Shown here: positions 44,498 to 52,680 of the stretch, one piece after another
How positions within the stretch are numbered: position 1 is the first letter of the stretch
Layout: every line of letters starts with the position of its first letter
Assembly: GCA_003577165.1 (NCBI GenBank)
Contig: QEUM01000013.1
Location: forward strand, 62,001 to 126,000
From: Armatimonadota bacterium
GTDB taxonomy: Bacteria > Armatimonadota > Fimbriimonadia > Fimbriimonadales > ATM1
Length of the DNA stretch: 64,000 nucleotides
Direction of reading: 5' to 3'
Program-made: the position numbers and the translations under genes
The notes under the pieces: generated by a model
What the model was told of the DNA's origin: nothing
Databases searched by the model: none
The model's input: only the letters and a program-made list of their open reading frames with translations

Positions 44498-45832
44498 GTG
44501 TTCGAGGCCCTCACAGAGAAACTGACCGGCATCTTCGGTCGGCTCCGCCGCAAAGGCCGACTCACAGAAGCGGATGTCGACGAGGCGCTTCGAGAAGTCC
44601 GCATCGCCCTTCTGGAGGCGGACGTCAACCTGCAAGTCGCTCGGGAGTTCGTGCGCCTCGTTCGCGAGCAAGCCGTCGGACAGGAGGTGTGGCAGAGCCT
44701 TACGCCCGACCAGATGATCATCAAGATCGTCCACGAGGAAGCGGTTCGACTGCTCGGCGACGAGCCTCCGAAACTCAACTGGTCTCCGTCGCCTCCGACC
44801 GTCGTCCTGATGTGCGGTCTCCAGGGGTCGGGCAAAACAACGACGGCGGCGAAGTTGGCCGCCTGGCTCCAGAAGCAGGGCAAGAAGACGATGCTCGCCG
44901 CGTGCGACCTTCAGAGGCCCGCGGCGATCCATCAACTCCAAGTGCTCGGCGAGCAGATCGGGGCGCCCGTCCACGCGGAACTGGACTCCAAGGACCCCGT
45001 GAAGGTGGCAAAGGACGCCCTCGCCCAGGCGAAGCACCACTTCTCAGACGTTCTCATCATTGACACGGCTGGTCGGCTACAGATCGACGAGGAGTTGATG
45101 GAGCAGATTCGCAGGATCCGCTCCGCTCTCGACCCCACGGAAGTTCTGTTCGTCGCCGACGCGACAACGGGTCAGGAGGCGGTGAACGTCGCCATGGCGT
45201 TCGACGAAGCCCTCGGGATCACCGGCCTCGTGTTCACCAAGCTCGACGGCGACACCCGCGGAGGCGCGGTCCTCAGCGTCAAAGCGGTCACAGGCAGGCC
45301 GATTCGGTTCGTGGGCATTGGCGAGAAGATCGACGCCCTCGAGCCGTTCCACGGCGATCGCATGGCCCAGCGGATCCTCGGCTTCGGCGACGTCATGAGC
45401 CTGATCGAGAAGGCCACGGAGGCGGTCGAACCGGACGAAGCCCGGTCACTGGCCGAGAAACTCAAGAGCGGGGCCTTCACCTTCGAGGACATGCTCCACC
45501 AGTTCAAACTCGTCCGCCGCATGGGCTCACTGAAGAGCGTCTTGAAGTTGATTCCCGGCATCGGAAGGCTTCCGAAGGAGCTCCTGGACCAGGTCGGCGA
45601 CGCCTCCATCAACCGTGTTGAGGCGATGATCCTCTCCATGACCCCCCTGGAGCGCCGGAATCCTGATATACTTAGCGCCTCCCGAAAGCGGCGCGTGGCG
45701 GCCGGCTCCGGTACCTCGGTACAGGAAGTCAACCGCCTAATCCGGCAACTCGGTGAAATGCGCAAGCAGATGAAGTCCTTCACCAGGCTCGCTGCAAGCG
45801 GGAGGCTCAAACGGGCATCGCGCCGCCGATAA
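44498..45832 (+). CDS. ffh: Signal recognition particle GTPase Ffh
   Basis: 444 residues from a GTG. The N domain (LTEKLTGIFGRLRRKGRLTEADV) is followed by the G domain with GLQGSGKTTTAAKLA (G1), DTAGRLQID (G3), TKLDGDTRGGAVLS (G4) and VGIGEKIDALEPF. The M domain binds SRP RNA and signal peptides. Its SRP-RNA site lies around the SMTPLERRNPDILSASRKRR block. It targets membrane and secreted proteins to the Sec system. It starts a translation gene set continuing with rpsP. Confidence 0.97.
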   Translation: MFEALTEKLTGIFGRLRRKGRLTEADVDEALREVRIALLEADVNLQVAREFVRLVREQAVGQEVWQSLTPDQMIIKIVHEEAVRLLGDEPPKLNWSPSPPTVVLMCGLQGSGKTTTAAKLAAWLQKQGKKTMLAACDLQRPAAIHQLQVLGEQIGAPVHAELDSKDPVKVAKDALAQAKHHFSDVLIIDTAGRLQIDEELMEQIRRIRSALDPTEVLFVADATTGQEAVNVAMAFDEALGITGLVFTKLDGDTRGGAVLSVKAVTGRPIRFVGIGEKIDALEPFHGDRMAQRILGFGDVMSLIEKATEAVEPDEARSLAEKLKSGAFTFEDMLHQFKLVRRMGSLKSVLKLIPGIGRLPKELLDQVGDASINRVEAMILSMTPLERRNPDILSASRKRRVAAGSGTSVQEVNRLIRQLGEMRKQMKSFTRLAASGRLKRASRRR

Positions 45833-45858
45833 GGCGCACTGAGGAGAATTCTGCAAGA

Positions 45859-46263
45859 GTGAACAAGATTCGTCTGAAGCGAATGGGCGCAAAGAAGCGG
45901 CCCTACTACCGGATCGTAGTCGCGCCGAGCCTAAGCTCTCGCGACGGTTCGGTGGTCGAAGAAGTCGGCCGGTATGACCCGCTCCAAAACCCGTCGAAGG
46001 TGACTTTGGATCGGGAGCGCGCACTTCACTGGCTCAAGGTCGGGGCGAATCCAACGGAGACCGTCCGCCGGCTGCTCGAAAAGGACGGCGTGTGGGCCGA
46101 ATACGAATCCACTCTTCCGGCGAAGAAGCCGCGACGAAAACCGGTCAAGCCGAGGGTCAAGACGCCGAAGCCCGTGAAAGAAAAGAAGCGAAAGGCTCCC
46201 CCGCCACCGGTCGAAGCGGAAGCGGGTGAGACGACAGAGGCGGCCGCGACCGTCGAGGAGTAA
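45859..46263 (+). CDS. rpsP: Ribosomal protein S16 with C-terminal extension
   Basis: 134 residues from a GTG. Residues 1-80 (NKIRLKRMGAKKRPYYRIVV to LLEKDGVWAEY) are S16. The remaining 50 residues are a Lys/Pro-rich then Glu/Ala-rich tail (KKPRRKPVKPRVKTPKPVKE), about 50 residues longer than the usual protein. Similar tails occur in other phyla. It is followed 3 bases later by khpA. Confidence 0.95.
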   Translation: MNKIRLKRMGAKKRPYYRIVVAPSLSSRDGSVVEEVGRYDPLQNPSKVTLDRERALHWLKVGANPTETVRRLLEKDGVWAEYESTLPAKKPRRKPVKPRVKTPKPVKEKKRKAPPPPVEAEAGETTEAAATVEE

Positions 46264-46266
46264 GCA

Positions 46267-46506
46267 ATGGATGTTTCCAAGGTCGTCGAGTACTGCGTAG
46301 CCCGCCTGGTGGACGATCCGGAAAGCGTCGTCGTGGACGCCAAGAAAGACCGCGGAGTGATCCACGTGCAAGTCTCTGTTGCGCCGAACGACGTCGGTAA
46401 AGTCATCGGCCGAAATGGGCGCGTCATCAACGCGCTAAGACATGTCGTATCGTCGGTCGCAGCGAAAACCAACCATCGAGCCTACGTCAAGATCCTCACA
46501 CCTTAG
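46267..46506 (+). CDS. khpA: KH-domain RNA-binding protein KhpA
   Basis: 79 residues, a single KH domain with the GxxG loop in GKVIGRNGRVINALR (about 46-60). It is the YlqC/KhpA type normally found between rpsP and rimM, as here. KhpA pairs with KhpB in other bacteria and binds many RNAs. No khpB is in the window. Confidence 0.95.
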   Translation: MDVSKVVEYCVARLVDDPESVVVDAKKDRGVIHVQVSVAPNDVGKVIGRNGRVINALRHVVSSVAAKTNHRAYVKILTP

Positions 46507-46519
46507 CGACGACCCGCTC

Positions 46520-46999
46520 GTGCCGATCGGCAAGATCGTCGGCACGTTCGGTCTCAAGGGCGCGCTTAAAGTCTGGCCCGAGACGAGTTTCCCGGAGCGC
46601 TTCGACGCAGGCAAGACCATCGTCATAGACGAAGTCGCTTACGTCATCCGAGAGTCTGCCTGGCACAAGAGACAGGTGCGCATTCGACTCGAAGGCATCA
46701 CGCGAATTGAAGAAGCCGAGAAGTTCGTCGGCAAGCAGCTCGCCGCGCTATCTTCGGAAGCCCCCGATCTCGAAGAAGACGAGTACGCCGTCGAAGACCT
46801 TCTCGGCATGACCGTGATTGCGGATGACGGGCGGGTCATCGGGCAGATCGACGAGGTCATGCACGCTCCGGCGCACGACGTTTACCGCGTCGGCCAAATC
46901 CTGATTCCCGCGGTCAAGGCTTTTATCATCCGAGTGGACGTCGCGTCGCGAAGCATGACGGTGCACCTGATACCGGGAATGGAGCCGACGGACGGATGA
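46520..46999 (+). CDS. rimM: Ribosome maturation factor RimM
   Basis: 159 residues from a GTG at 46520. It opens with PIGKIVGTFGLKGALKVWPET (RimM N domain), has the VGKQLAALSSEAP linker and the PRC-barrel part EYAVEDLLGMTVIADDG to IPGMEPTDG. It helps 30S assembly around S19. An ATG at 46442 would add 26 residues and overlap khpA by 65 bases. Neither start has a good ribosome site, so the choice rests on family length. Its end overlaps trmD by 4 bases. Confidence 0.92.
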   Translation: MPIGKIVGTFGLKGALKVWPETSFPERFDAGKTIVIDEVAYVIRESAWHKRQVRIRLEGITRIEEAEKFVGKQLAALSSEAPDLEEDEYAVEDLLGMTVIADDGRVIGQIDEVMHAPAHDVYRVGQILIPAVKAFIIRVDVASRSMTVHLIPGMEPTDG

Positions 47000-47703
47000 G
47001 GATCGACTTCGTCACCTTGTTCCCTGAGACCGTGCTGACAGCGGTCCGCGCGAGCATCCTCGGACGGGCCGAAGCGCGAGGAATCGTCGCGTTCGGCGCG
47101 ATCAACCCTCGAGACTTCGCAACCGACGCTCATAAGACTGTCGACGACGCGCCGTACGGAGGCGGGCCGGGAATGGTGATGAAGCCGGATGTGGTGGCCG
47201 AGGCCATCCGAGCCGTCCAGTCACCGGGAGCGACCTTCGTGTATCCCGATCCTGCGGGCCGCAAGTTCGAGCATGCCGCTGCAGCCCAACTCTCTTCCGC
47301 GTCTCACCTGGTCTTTGTTTGCGGTCACTACGAGGGCATCGACGAGCGCGTCATGGAGGCGTTTCCGGGCGAAAGGCTCAGCGTCGGCGACTTCGTCGTA
47401 ACGGGCGGCGAGTGGCCCGCTGTCCTGATGGCGGATGCTGTCGTTCGGCTCCTGCCGGACGTGCTCGGGTGCCAGGACTCGCTTGCAGAGGACGCCTTCT
47501 CCGATGGCCTGCTGACTTACCCACAGTACACGCGCCCGGAGGTCTGGGAGGACCGCGCCGTCCCGGAGGTTCTCTTGAGCGGCGACCACGGCCGGATCCG
47601 GGCCTGGCGGAGGTTGATGAGGCTCAGCGCGACCCGCGAGAGGAGGCCTGACCTGTTCGCACGCGCCCCCCTTTCCAAATCCGACCTCAAACTGCTAGAA
47701 TAG
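46996..47703 (+). CDS. trmD: tRNA (guanine-37-N1)-methyltransferase
   Basis: 235 residues of the SPOUT family. MRIDFVTLFPE at the start, DDAPYGGGPGMVMKPD (the knot loop), FVCGHYEGIDERV and GDFVVTGGEWPAVLMADAVVRLLP are all diagnostic. It methylates G37 in tRNAs to prevent frameshifting. ATGA coupling with rimM and rplS 30 bases further on keep the classical order. Confidence 0.97.
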   Translation: MRIDFVTLFPETVLTAVRASILGRAEARGIVAFGAINPRDFATDAHKTVDDAPYGGGPGMVMKPDVVAEAIRAVQSPGATFVYPDPAGRKFEHAAAAQLSSASHLVFVCGHYEGIDERVMEAFPGERLSVGDFVVTGGEWPAVLMADAVVRLLPDVLGCQDSLAEDAFSDGLLTYPQYTRPEVWEDRAVPEVLLSGDHGRIRAWRRLMRLSATRERRPDLFARAPLSKSDLKLLE

Positions 47704-47733
47704 TCGCCCGGCCGCCTGGCCTGGAGTCTTCCC

Positions 47734-48084
47734 ATGTCGAAGAGTGCAATTCTCGATAGCGTCTCGAGCGTCAACCTGCGTACCGACCTCCCGGAAATCC
47801 GCCCGGGAGATACCGTGAAGGTGCATGTGAAGGTGCGCGAAGGCGGCAAGGAGAGGCTGCAGGTATTCGAAGGAACGGTGCTCGCTCACAAGCACGGCGG
47901 TGCGGCTACGACCATCACGGTCCGCAAGATCAGCCACGGTGTCGGAGTCGAAAGAACGTTCCCGATTCACTCGCCGATGGTCGCTAAGATCGACGTGGTC
48001 CGCAGGGGTCGAGTCCGACGAGCCAAGTTGTATTACCTGCGAAGCAAGGTCGGCAAGGCCGCCAGGATCAAAGAGGCCAAGTAA
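47734..48084 (+). CDS. rplS: Ribosomal protein L19
   Basis: 116 residues. [28 protein letters not shown] is followed by [22 protein letters not shown] and [16 protein letters not shown], the complete L19 fold at normal length. It lies at the 30S-50S interface. Its TAA is directly followed by the GTG of lepB. Confidence 0.97.
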   Translation: MSKSAILDSVSSVNLRTDLPEIRPGDTVKVHVKVREGGKERLQVFEGTVLAHKHGGAATTITVRKISHGVGVERTFPIHSPMVAKIDVVRRGRVRRAKLYYLRSKVGKAARIKEAK

Positions 48085-48975
48085 GTGTTCCCTGCTCTGC
48101 TCGCGCAGGCGCAGCAGTCCGGGTTCTCAGAACTGATTGAGCGCCTCGCGCGCACCTCGATCCCGTCCATTCTGCTCTTCTCTCTCGCGTGCACCGTCAT
48201 CCGCGGCGGCATCTATGCCTATCTCGCGGCAAACCCCCATGCTCGCCACGGCTTCGGACGGATTCTCGTCCTGATTCAGGAACTTGCTGACGCCTGCATC
48301 TACGCGAGCATCCTCGTCTTCCTCATCGTTCGCCCGTTCTTCGTCCAGACGTTTCAGATCCCGACACCATCAATGGTGGACACCTTGAAAGTCGGCGATG
48401 TGCTTCTCGTTGATAAATTCACCTACCGGTTTCGGCGCGAGCCGCAGAGAGGCGACATCGTCGTATTCAAACCCTCGGACTTCGTGCTGCACGAGAACGG
48501 AAACCCGCCGGGCACGGATTACGTGAAGCGACTCGTCGGCCAACCGGGCGACATCGTCACGATCGAAAGCGGAGTGCTAAAGATCAACGGTGAGGTTCAG
48601 CCCGAACCCTACGTCCGACTGTACTCGCCCAACGGAAACTTCTTCCCGACGGAGCGGGATCGAGTCGACTTCAGCATCGTCACCGACTTCAAGTTGGTGC
48701 AGCGTGGCGAACAGGTGATTCCGCTCGTTATGGACCCAAGCGGACAGATCAACCTCCACAGCGCGCAACCCTTCCAACTGCCAGCCGACGAACTTTCCGA
48801 ACTCTGGACTCACAAGCCCGCGGCGATCCCCCCCGGGCAGTACCTCATGGTGGGGGACAACCGGAACAACTCGAACGACGGTCGCTTCTGGGGCTTGATC
48901 TCGCGTGATCAGGTCGTCGGGCGCGTGTGGTTCCGCGTCTTGCCGGTGGGCCGATTCGGCAGGGCCGATCGCTAA
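48085..48975 (+). CDS. lepB: Signal peptidase I
   Basis: 296 residues. Two hydrophobic segments (about 27-49 and 62-84) precede the catalytic domain. The catalytic serine is S96 in IPTPSMVDTLKVGD and the lysine is K149 in DYVKRLVGQPGD. GDNRNNSNDGRFWGLI is box E. It cuts signal peptides on the outer face of the membrane. The start GTG abuts the rplS stop. The gene ends 4 bases inside the recG stop on the other strand. Confidence 0.95.
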   Translation: MFPALLAQAQQSGFSELIERLARTSIPSILLFSLACTVIRGGIYAYLAANPHARHGFGRILVLIQELADACIYASILVFLIVRPFFVQTFQIPTPSMVDTLKVGDVLLVDKFTYRFRREPQRGDIVVFKPSDFVLHENGNPPGTDYVKRLVGQPGDIVTIESGVLKINGEVQPEPYVRLYSPNGNFFPTERDRVDFSIVTDFKLVQRGEQVIPLVMDPSGQINLHSAQPFQLPADELSELWTHKPAAIPPGQYLMVGDNRNNSNDGRFWGLISRDQVVGRVWFRVLPVGRFGRADR

Positions 48976-51023
48976 GTAATATCCGTTCTCACAAGTCGCG
49001 CGGAATCCGTCTCCACTCTCGCCTTCAGCCCTGCGTGCTCCGGCTTCTCCAATTTCGGATCTGCCGCGACGAGATCAAGCGCCGCTTGCCTCGCCTCCTC
49101 GAGAATCCGGCCGTGCCTTAGCACGTCGGCAACTCGGAACTCGAACGCGCCATGCTGGCGAGTTCCGAACATCTCCCCCGGTCCACGAATCTCCAAGTCC
49201 TTCTCTGCAATCTTGAATCCGTCGGTCGTCTCGACCATCACGCGCAGCCGCTCCTCCGTTTCAGGGTTCGTCGCCGCGCCGATCAGCACGCAGTAGCTCT
49301 GCGCTCCGCCTCGACCCACGCGACCTCGCAACTGATGCAGCTGCGCCAACCCGTACCGATTCGCATCCTCGATGATCATCACTTTCGCGTTCGGCACGTC
49401 CACGCCAACTTCGATGACAGTCGTCGAAACCAACACGTCCAACTCCTTGTTGCGAAACGCAAGCATCGTCGCCTCCTTCTCAGCGGCCTTCTGCTGTCCG
49501 TGAAGGAGCCCGACTCGGAACCCTTCGAGCGCGCCATGTTTGAGACGATCGTACAACTCCGTCGCAGCCTGCGCGAGCACCTTTTCGCTCTCAGATACCA
49601 GCGGGCAAACGACGTAGGCTTGCGCTCCTTCGGAGAGCAGTTTGCGAACACCCTCGTAGACGCTGTCCCTCTCCGACGGAAGTTTCCAGTGCGTTCGGAT
49701 CGGCCTGCGCCCTGGCGGCATCTCGTCGATCACGCTGAGGTCGAGATCGCCGTAGACGGTGAGCGTCAGGCTTCGGGGAATGGGAGTCGCAGTCATGACG
49801 AGAACGTCGGGGTTCCCGAATCCCTTCCTCCGCAGCGCGGCTCGCTGAAGCACGCCGAACTTGTGCTGCTCGTCTACGACGACGAGACCGAGTTTGTGAA
49901 ACGTCACGGCTTCCTGCACGAGAGCATGCGTTCCGACCGCGACGTGCGCCTCTCCCGTCGCCACGGCCTTGTTAGCGTTATCTCGTTCTCGCTTTCCCTG
50001 CTTTCCGACGAGCAGCGCGACCTTGAGACCCAGCGCTTCGAAAAGCCGATGCAGGTTGACATAGTGCTGCTCTGCAAGTATCTCGGTCGGCGCCATCAAC
50101 GCAGCCTGATATCCGCTCCGCGCGGCAGCAAGAATGGCCGCAGCAGCCACAAGCGTCTTCCCGCTTCCGACGTCGCCCTGCAGAAGTCGGTTCATCGGAT
50201 GCGGACGACCCATGTCCCGGTAGATCTCCTCGATGACTCGGCGCTGTGCTCCCGTCAGCACCACACTCGCCGCGGCCTCGACTTCCGACGCCAGTTCCGG
50301 ACCGACTCGAAACGCGATTCCCGATCGAGTTCCCTCTTCGGCATGGCGCATTCCGAGAGCCAACTGGAGGCTGAAGAACTCCTCGAATACGAGCCGTCGC
50401 TTTGCTGTCTCTGCTTCTTCGAGAGATGTGGGCCTGTGCACGTGCTGCAGCGACCAGGCGAGCGGCCTCAGACCGCTCTTTCGCGCTATGCCGGGCGGAA
50501 TGACATCTTCAATCTTGTCGACGTACGCCAAGCCTCTCTCGACAAAGCGCCGTATCGTCTTTTGAGGGACGCCCTCAACGAGTGGATACACAGGAACGAT
50601 GCGCGCGAACTCTTCGCCGTCGGCCTCGGGCGCAAGAGGCTCCCACTCCGGAGAGTTGATTTCATAGCCCCATTGCCCTTCTTTCACCTGCCCATAGACG
50701 ATGATTTCGCCGGTAATCTTCGAAAGCCGAGGCCGAATCCACCTCTGGTTGAACCAGACGAGGCCGATCGTGCCGCTGCCGTCAGAGATTCCCGCCCGGG
50801 TGATCGTGAAGTTTCCGCGCGGCGCCTTCGATTCGACCGCGACGAGTCGTCCCTTGAGCGTCACGAATTCGCCCGCCCTCACGGACGCGATGGTTCGGAA
50901 GTTCGAACGGTCTTCGTAACGCCTTGGCAAGTACAGGAGCAGATCCTCGAGCGACGCGATGCCGAGCTTGGCGAGCACCTTCGCTCCCGGCGGCCCGATC
51001 CCCTTGACGTACTGAACCTCCAT
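48972..51023 (-). CDS. recG: ATP-dependent DNA helicase RecG
   Basis: A 683-residue superfamily 2 helicase. An N-terminal wedge/OB domain (VKGIGPPGAKVLAKLGI, then the LPRRYEDRS block) recognises forks. The motor has Walker A LLQGDVGSGKTLVA, VVDEQHKFG (motif II, DEQH), VMTATPIPRSL (motif III), TTVIEVGVDVPNA (motif V) and QLRGRVGRG (motif VI). It regresses stalled replication forks. Convergent with lepB. Confidence 0.97.
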   Translation of the reverse strand: MEVQYVKGIGPPGAKVLAKLGIASLEDLLLYLPRRYEDRSNFRTIASVRAGEFVTLKGRLVAVESKAPRGNFTITRAGISDGSGTIGLVWFNQRWIRPRLSKITGEIIVYGQVKEGQWGYEINSPEWEPLAPEADGEEFARIVPVYPLVEGVPQKTIRRFVERGLAYVDKIEDVIPPGIARKSGLRPLAWSLQHVHRPTSLEEAETAKRRLVFEEFFSLQLALGMRHAEEGTRSGIAFRVGPELASEVEAAASVVLTGAQRRVIEEIYRDMGRPHPMNRLLQGDVGSGKTLVAAAAILAAARSGYQAALMAPTEILAEQHYVNLHRLFEALGLKVALLVGKQGKRERDNANKAVATGEAHVAVGTHALVQEAVTFHKLGLVVVDEQHKFGVLQRAALRRKGFGNPDVLVMTATPIPRSLTLTVYGDLDLSVIDEMPPGRRPIRTHWKLPSERDSVYEGVRKLLSEGAQAYVVCPLVSESEKVLAQAATELYDRLKHGALEGFRVGLLHGQQKAAEKEATMLAFRNKELDVLVSTTVIEVGVDVPNAKVMIIEDANRYGLAQLHQLRGRVGRGGAQSYCVLIGAATNPETEERLRVMVETTDGFKIAEKDLEIRGPGEMFGTRQHGAFEFRVADVLRHGRILEEARQAALDLVAADPKLEKPEHAGLKARVETDSARLVRTDIT

Positions 51024-51109
51024 TCAATCCACACTAATGGACGGAGCACATGCGCGGCTTTCGTCGCGCTTGGCCGAAGCACCGTGAGTCGCTCGAAACT
51101 CCGATCTCG

Positions 51110-52639
51110 CTACGGATCAATTCGAATCGCCCGCACGGCGGTGTAGGAGTGTCCGAACATGTCGACGCTTTTCACTTCCACACGATGAACCCCCGGCTTC
51201 CAGCCCGTCGGAAGCGTCGCCTTCCACAAGTGGGGAGAGTTGATCGCTGCCGGCAGAGGCCGATAAGGAAGCGTCAGGCTCTTGTCCCGCTCGACCATCT
51301 TTACGTACTCCGGGTCCGGTACTGGCGACTTTTCCATCGGCTGCCACGGACCGGCGTCAAAACGGATCTGAGTGAGCGACAACTCACTGCCTCCAAACAC
51401 GTTTGCGTGAACCGGCGTGCCGGCCACGTCCGCCGCCTTTATCGAATCCGGCAGGATGAGGTTCATCTGATAGTCGCCGGGGCGCCGCGCAGCCTTGAAC
51501 TCGATTGAATACTGACGTCCGTCGAAAGTGAAGATGGAGTACCCATTCGGCGCGCCGCATCTCATCGTCGTGTGCGGGATGCCCAATTCGTCCGGGCTTC
51601 CCTGCCACCAACTGCCGCACGTCGTCACGTTGACAACGTGGTGATGGGGCTTCGCGCCCTGCCAGCCGTGTTCGGACTTCAGGAAGATATGCTCCTGATA
51701 GTGAGTGTGCGCAGACACTGAAAGCGAGAACGGACGACTCTCCAACAGTCGAAAGAGCGCGGCTCGGTCAACGACGCTTGTGATGGGAATGTGCATCGTG
51801 AGGACGACCAGTTGATCCTGAGGAACATAACGGAGGTCGTTCTCGATGAACTGAAGTTGGGATGGCCCGATGCCGCCTCGGTAGGTGCGTTGCCCAGTTG
51901 CGTTCAAGACCCCCCATTCCACGTCGTCGAGCACGATGAAGTGTGTGGGACCGTAGTCGAACGAATAGTACGACGGACCGAAGATGCTCTCAAACGTTTC
52001 GTCGGAATGCACGTCGTCCGGTGAGTCGTAGTTCTGGTCGTGATTGCCGAGAACGTTGTACCACGGAATGCCGATCAGCGCGACCGTCTGCACGAGCGGC
52101 ATGAACACGGACAAGTCGTCGAACACGATGTCGCCCAGCGTGACGCCAAACGCCGCGCTCGATCCGACGAGTTCGCTCACGATGTCCTTCGCAATGTACT
52201 CGACCTCGCGCAAATCCCGCGGTTGTGTGTCTCCGAAGAAGATCGCCTGGAACTTCTCTGCTTCCGACTGCTTATGGAGCGGAAAATCTATGGAAGCGGG
52301 AAGCGGGCCCGTTGGCGAGACTCCGGGGTACTTCTGCTTTGGCGATCCTTTCGGCTTGTGGATGTAATAGAATCTCGGTAGCTTATTCTCGTCCACTGGC
52401 GTCATCCAATTCCGCGGTTTGATGACGAAGAAGATCGTCTCATCAGTGTACGGCAACCGCCAGATGCCGTCTTCGTCGGTCAAAACGATGTCCCTTTGAT
52501 TCGAGACCCGAACGCTTGGGATGCCGGGTTCGCCGACGTCACGCTTTCCGTTGAGGTTCTGATCGTCGAACACGCAGCCCTGTGCGAGCGGGCCTTGAGC
52601 GGAACTGAATGCGGCAAGAACTAAAGCAGCGGAAACCAT
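51110..52639 (-). CDS. Secreted calcineurin-like metallophosphoesterase
   Basis: 509 residues. A signal peptide (about 1-18) is followed by a short SdrD/CNA-B-like N-terminal domain (GCVFDDQNLNGKRDVGEPGI), the metallophosphatase core with FFGDTQPRD, TLGDIVFDD, NVLGNHDQNYD and VSAHTHYQEH, and a C-terminal beta-rich domain (HRVEVKSVDMFGHSYTAVRA). These match the MetallophosN-core-MetallophosC arrangement of exported phosphoesterases. It binds two metals and cleaves phosphoesters outside the cytoplasm. The ATG at 52639 follows AGGAGT. Confidence 0.85.
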   Translation of the reverse strand: MVSAALVLAAFSSAQGPLAQGCVFDDQNLNGKRDVGEPGIPSVRVSNQRDIVLTDEDGIWRLPYTDETIFFVIKPRNWMTPVDENKLPRFYYIHKPKGSPKQKYPGVSPTGPLPASIDFPLHKQSEAEKFQAIFFGDTQPRDLREVEYIAKDIVSELVGSSAAFGVTLGDIVFDDLSVFMPLVQTVALIGIPWYNVLGNHDQNYDSPDDVHSDETFESIFGPSYYSFDYGPTHFIVLDDVEWGVLNATGQRTYRGGIGPSQLQFIENDLRYVPQDQLVVLTMHIPITSVVDRAALFRLLESRPFSLSVSAHTHYQEHIFLKSEHGWQGAKPHHHVVNVTTCGSWWQGSPDELGIPHTTMRCGAPNGYSIFTFDGRQYSIEFKAARRPGDYQMNLILPDSIKAADVAGTPVHANVFGGSELSLTQIRFDAGPWQPMEKSPVPDPEYVKMVERDKSLTLPYRPLPAAINSPHLWKATLPTGWKPGVHRVEVKSVDMFGHSYTAVRAIRIDP

Positions 52640-52680
52640 CACGACTCCTGTCGCGCAAACTTACCCGCAGACAAGGCGTT

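Noticed and set aside
49152-51146. A 664-residue open frame on the plus strand
   Set aside because: It is antisense to recG, which has all helicase motifs. The frame is a shadow of GC-rich codon use, Arg/His-rich, without a domain.
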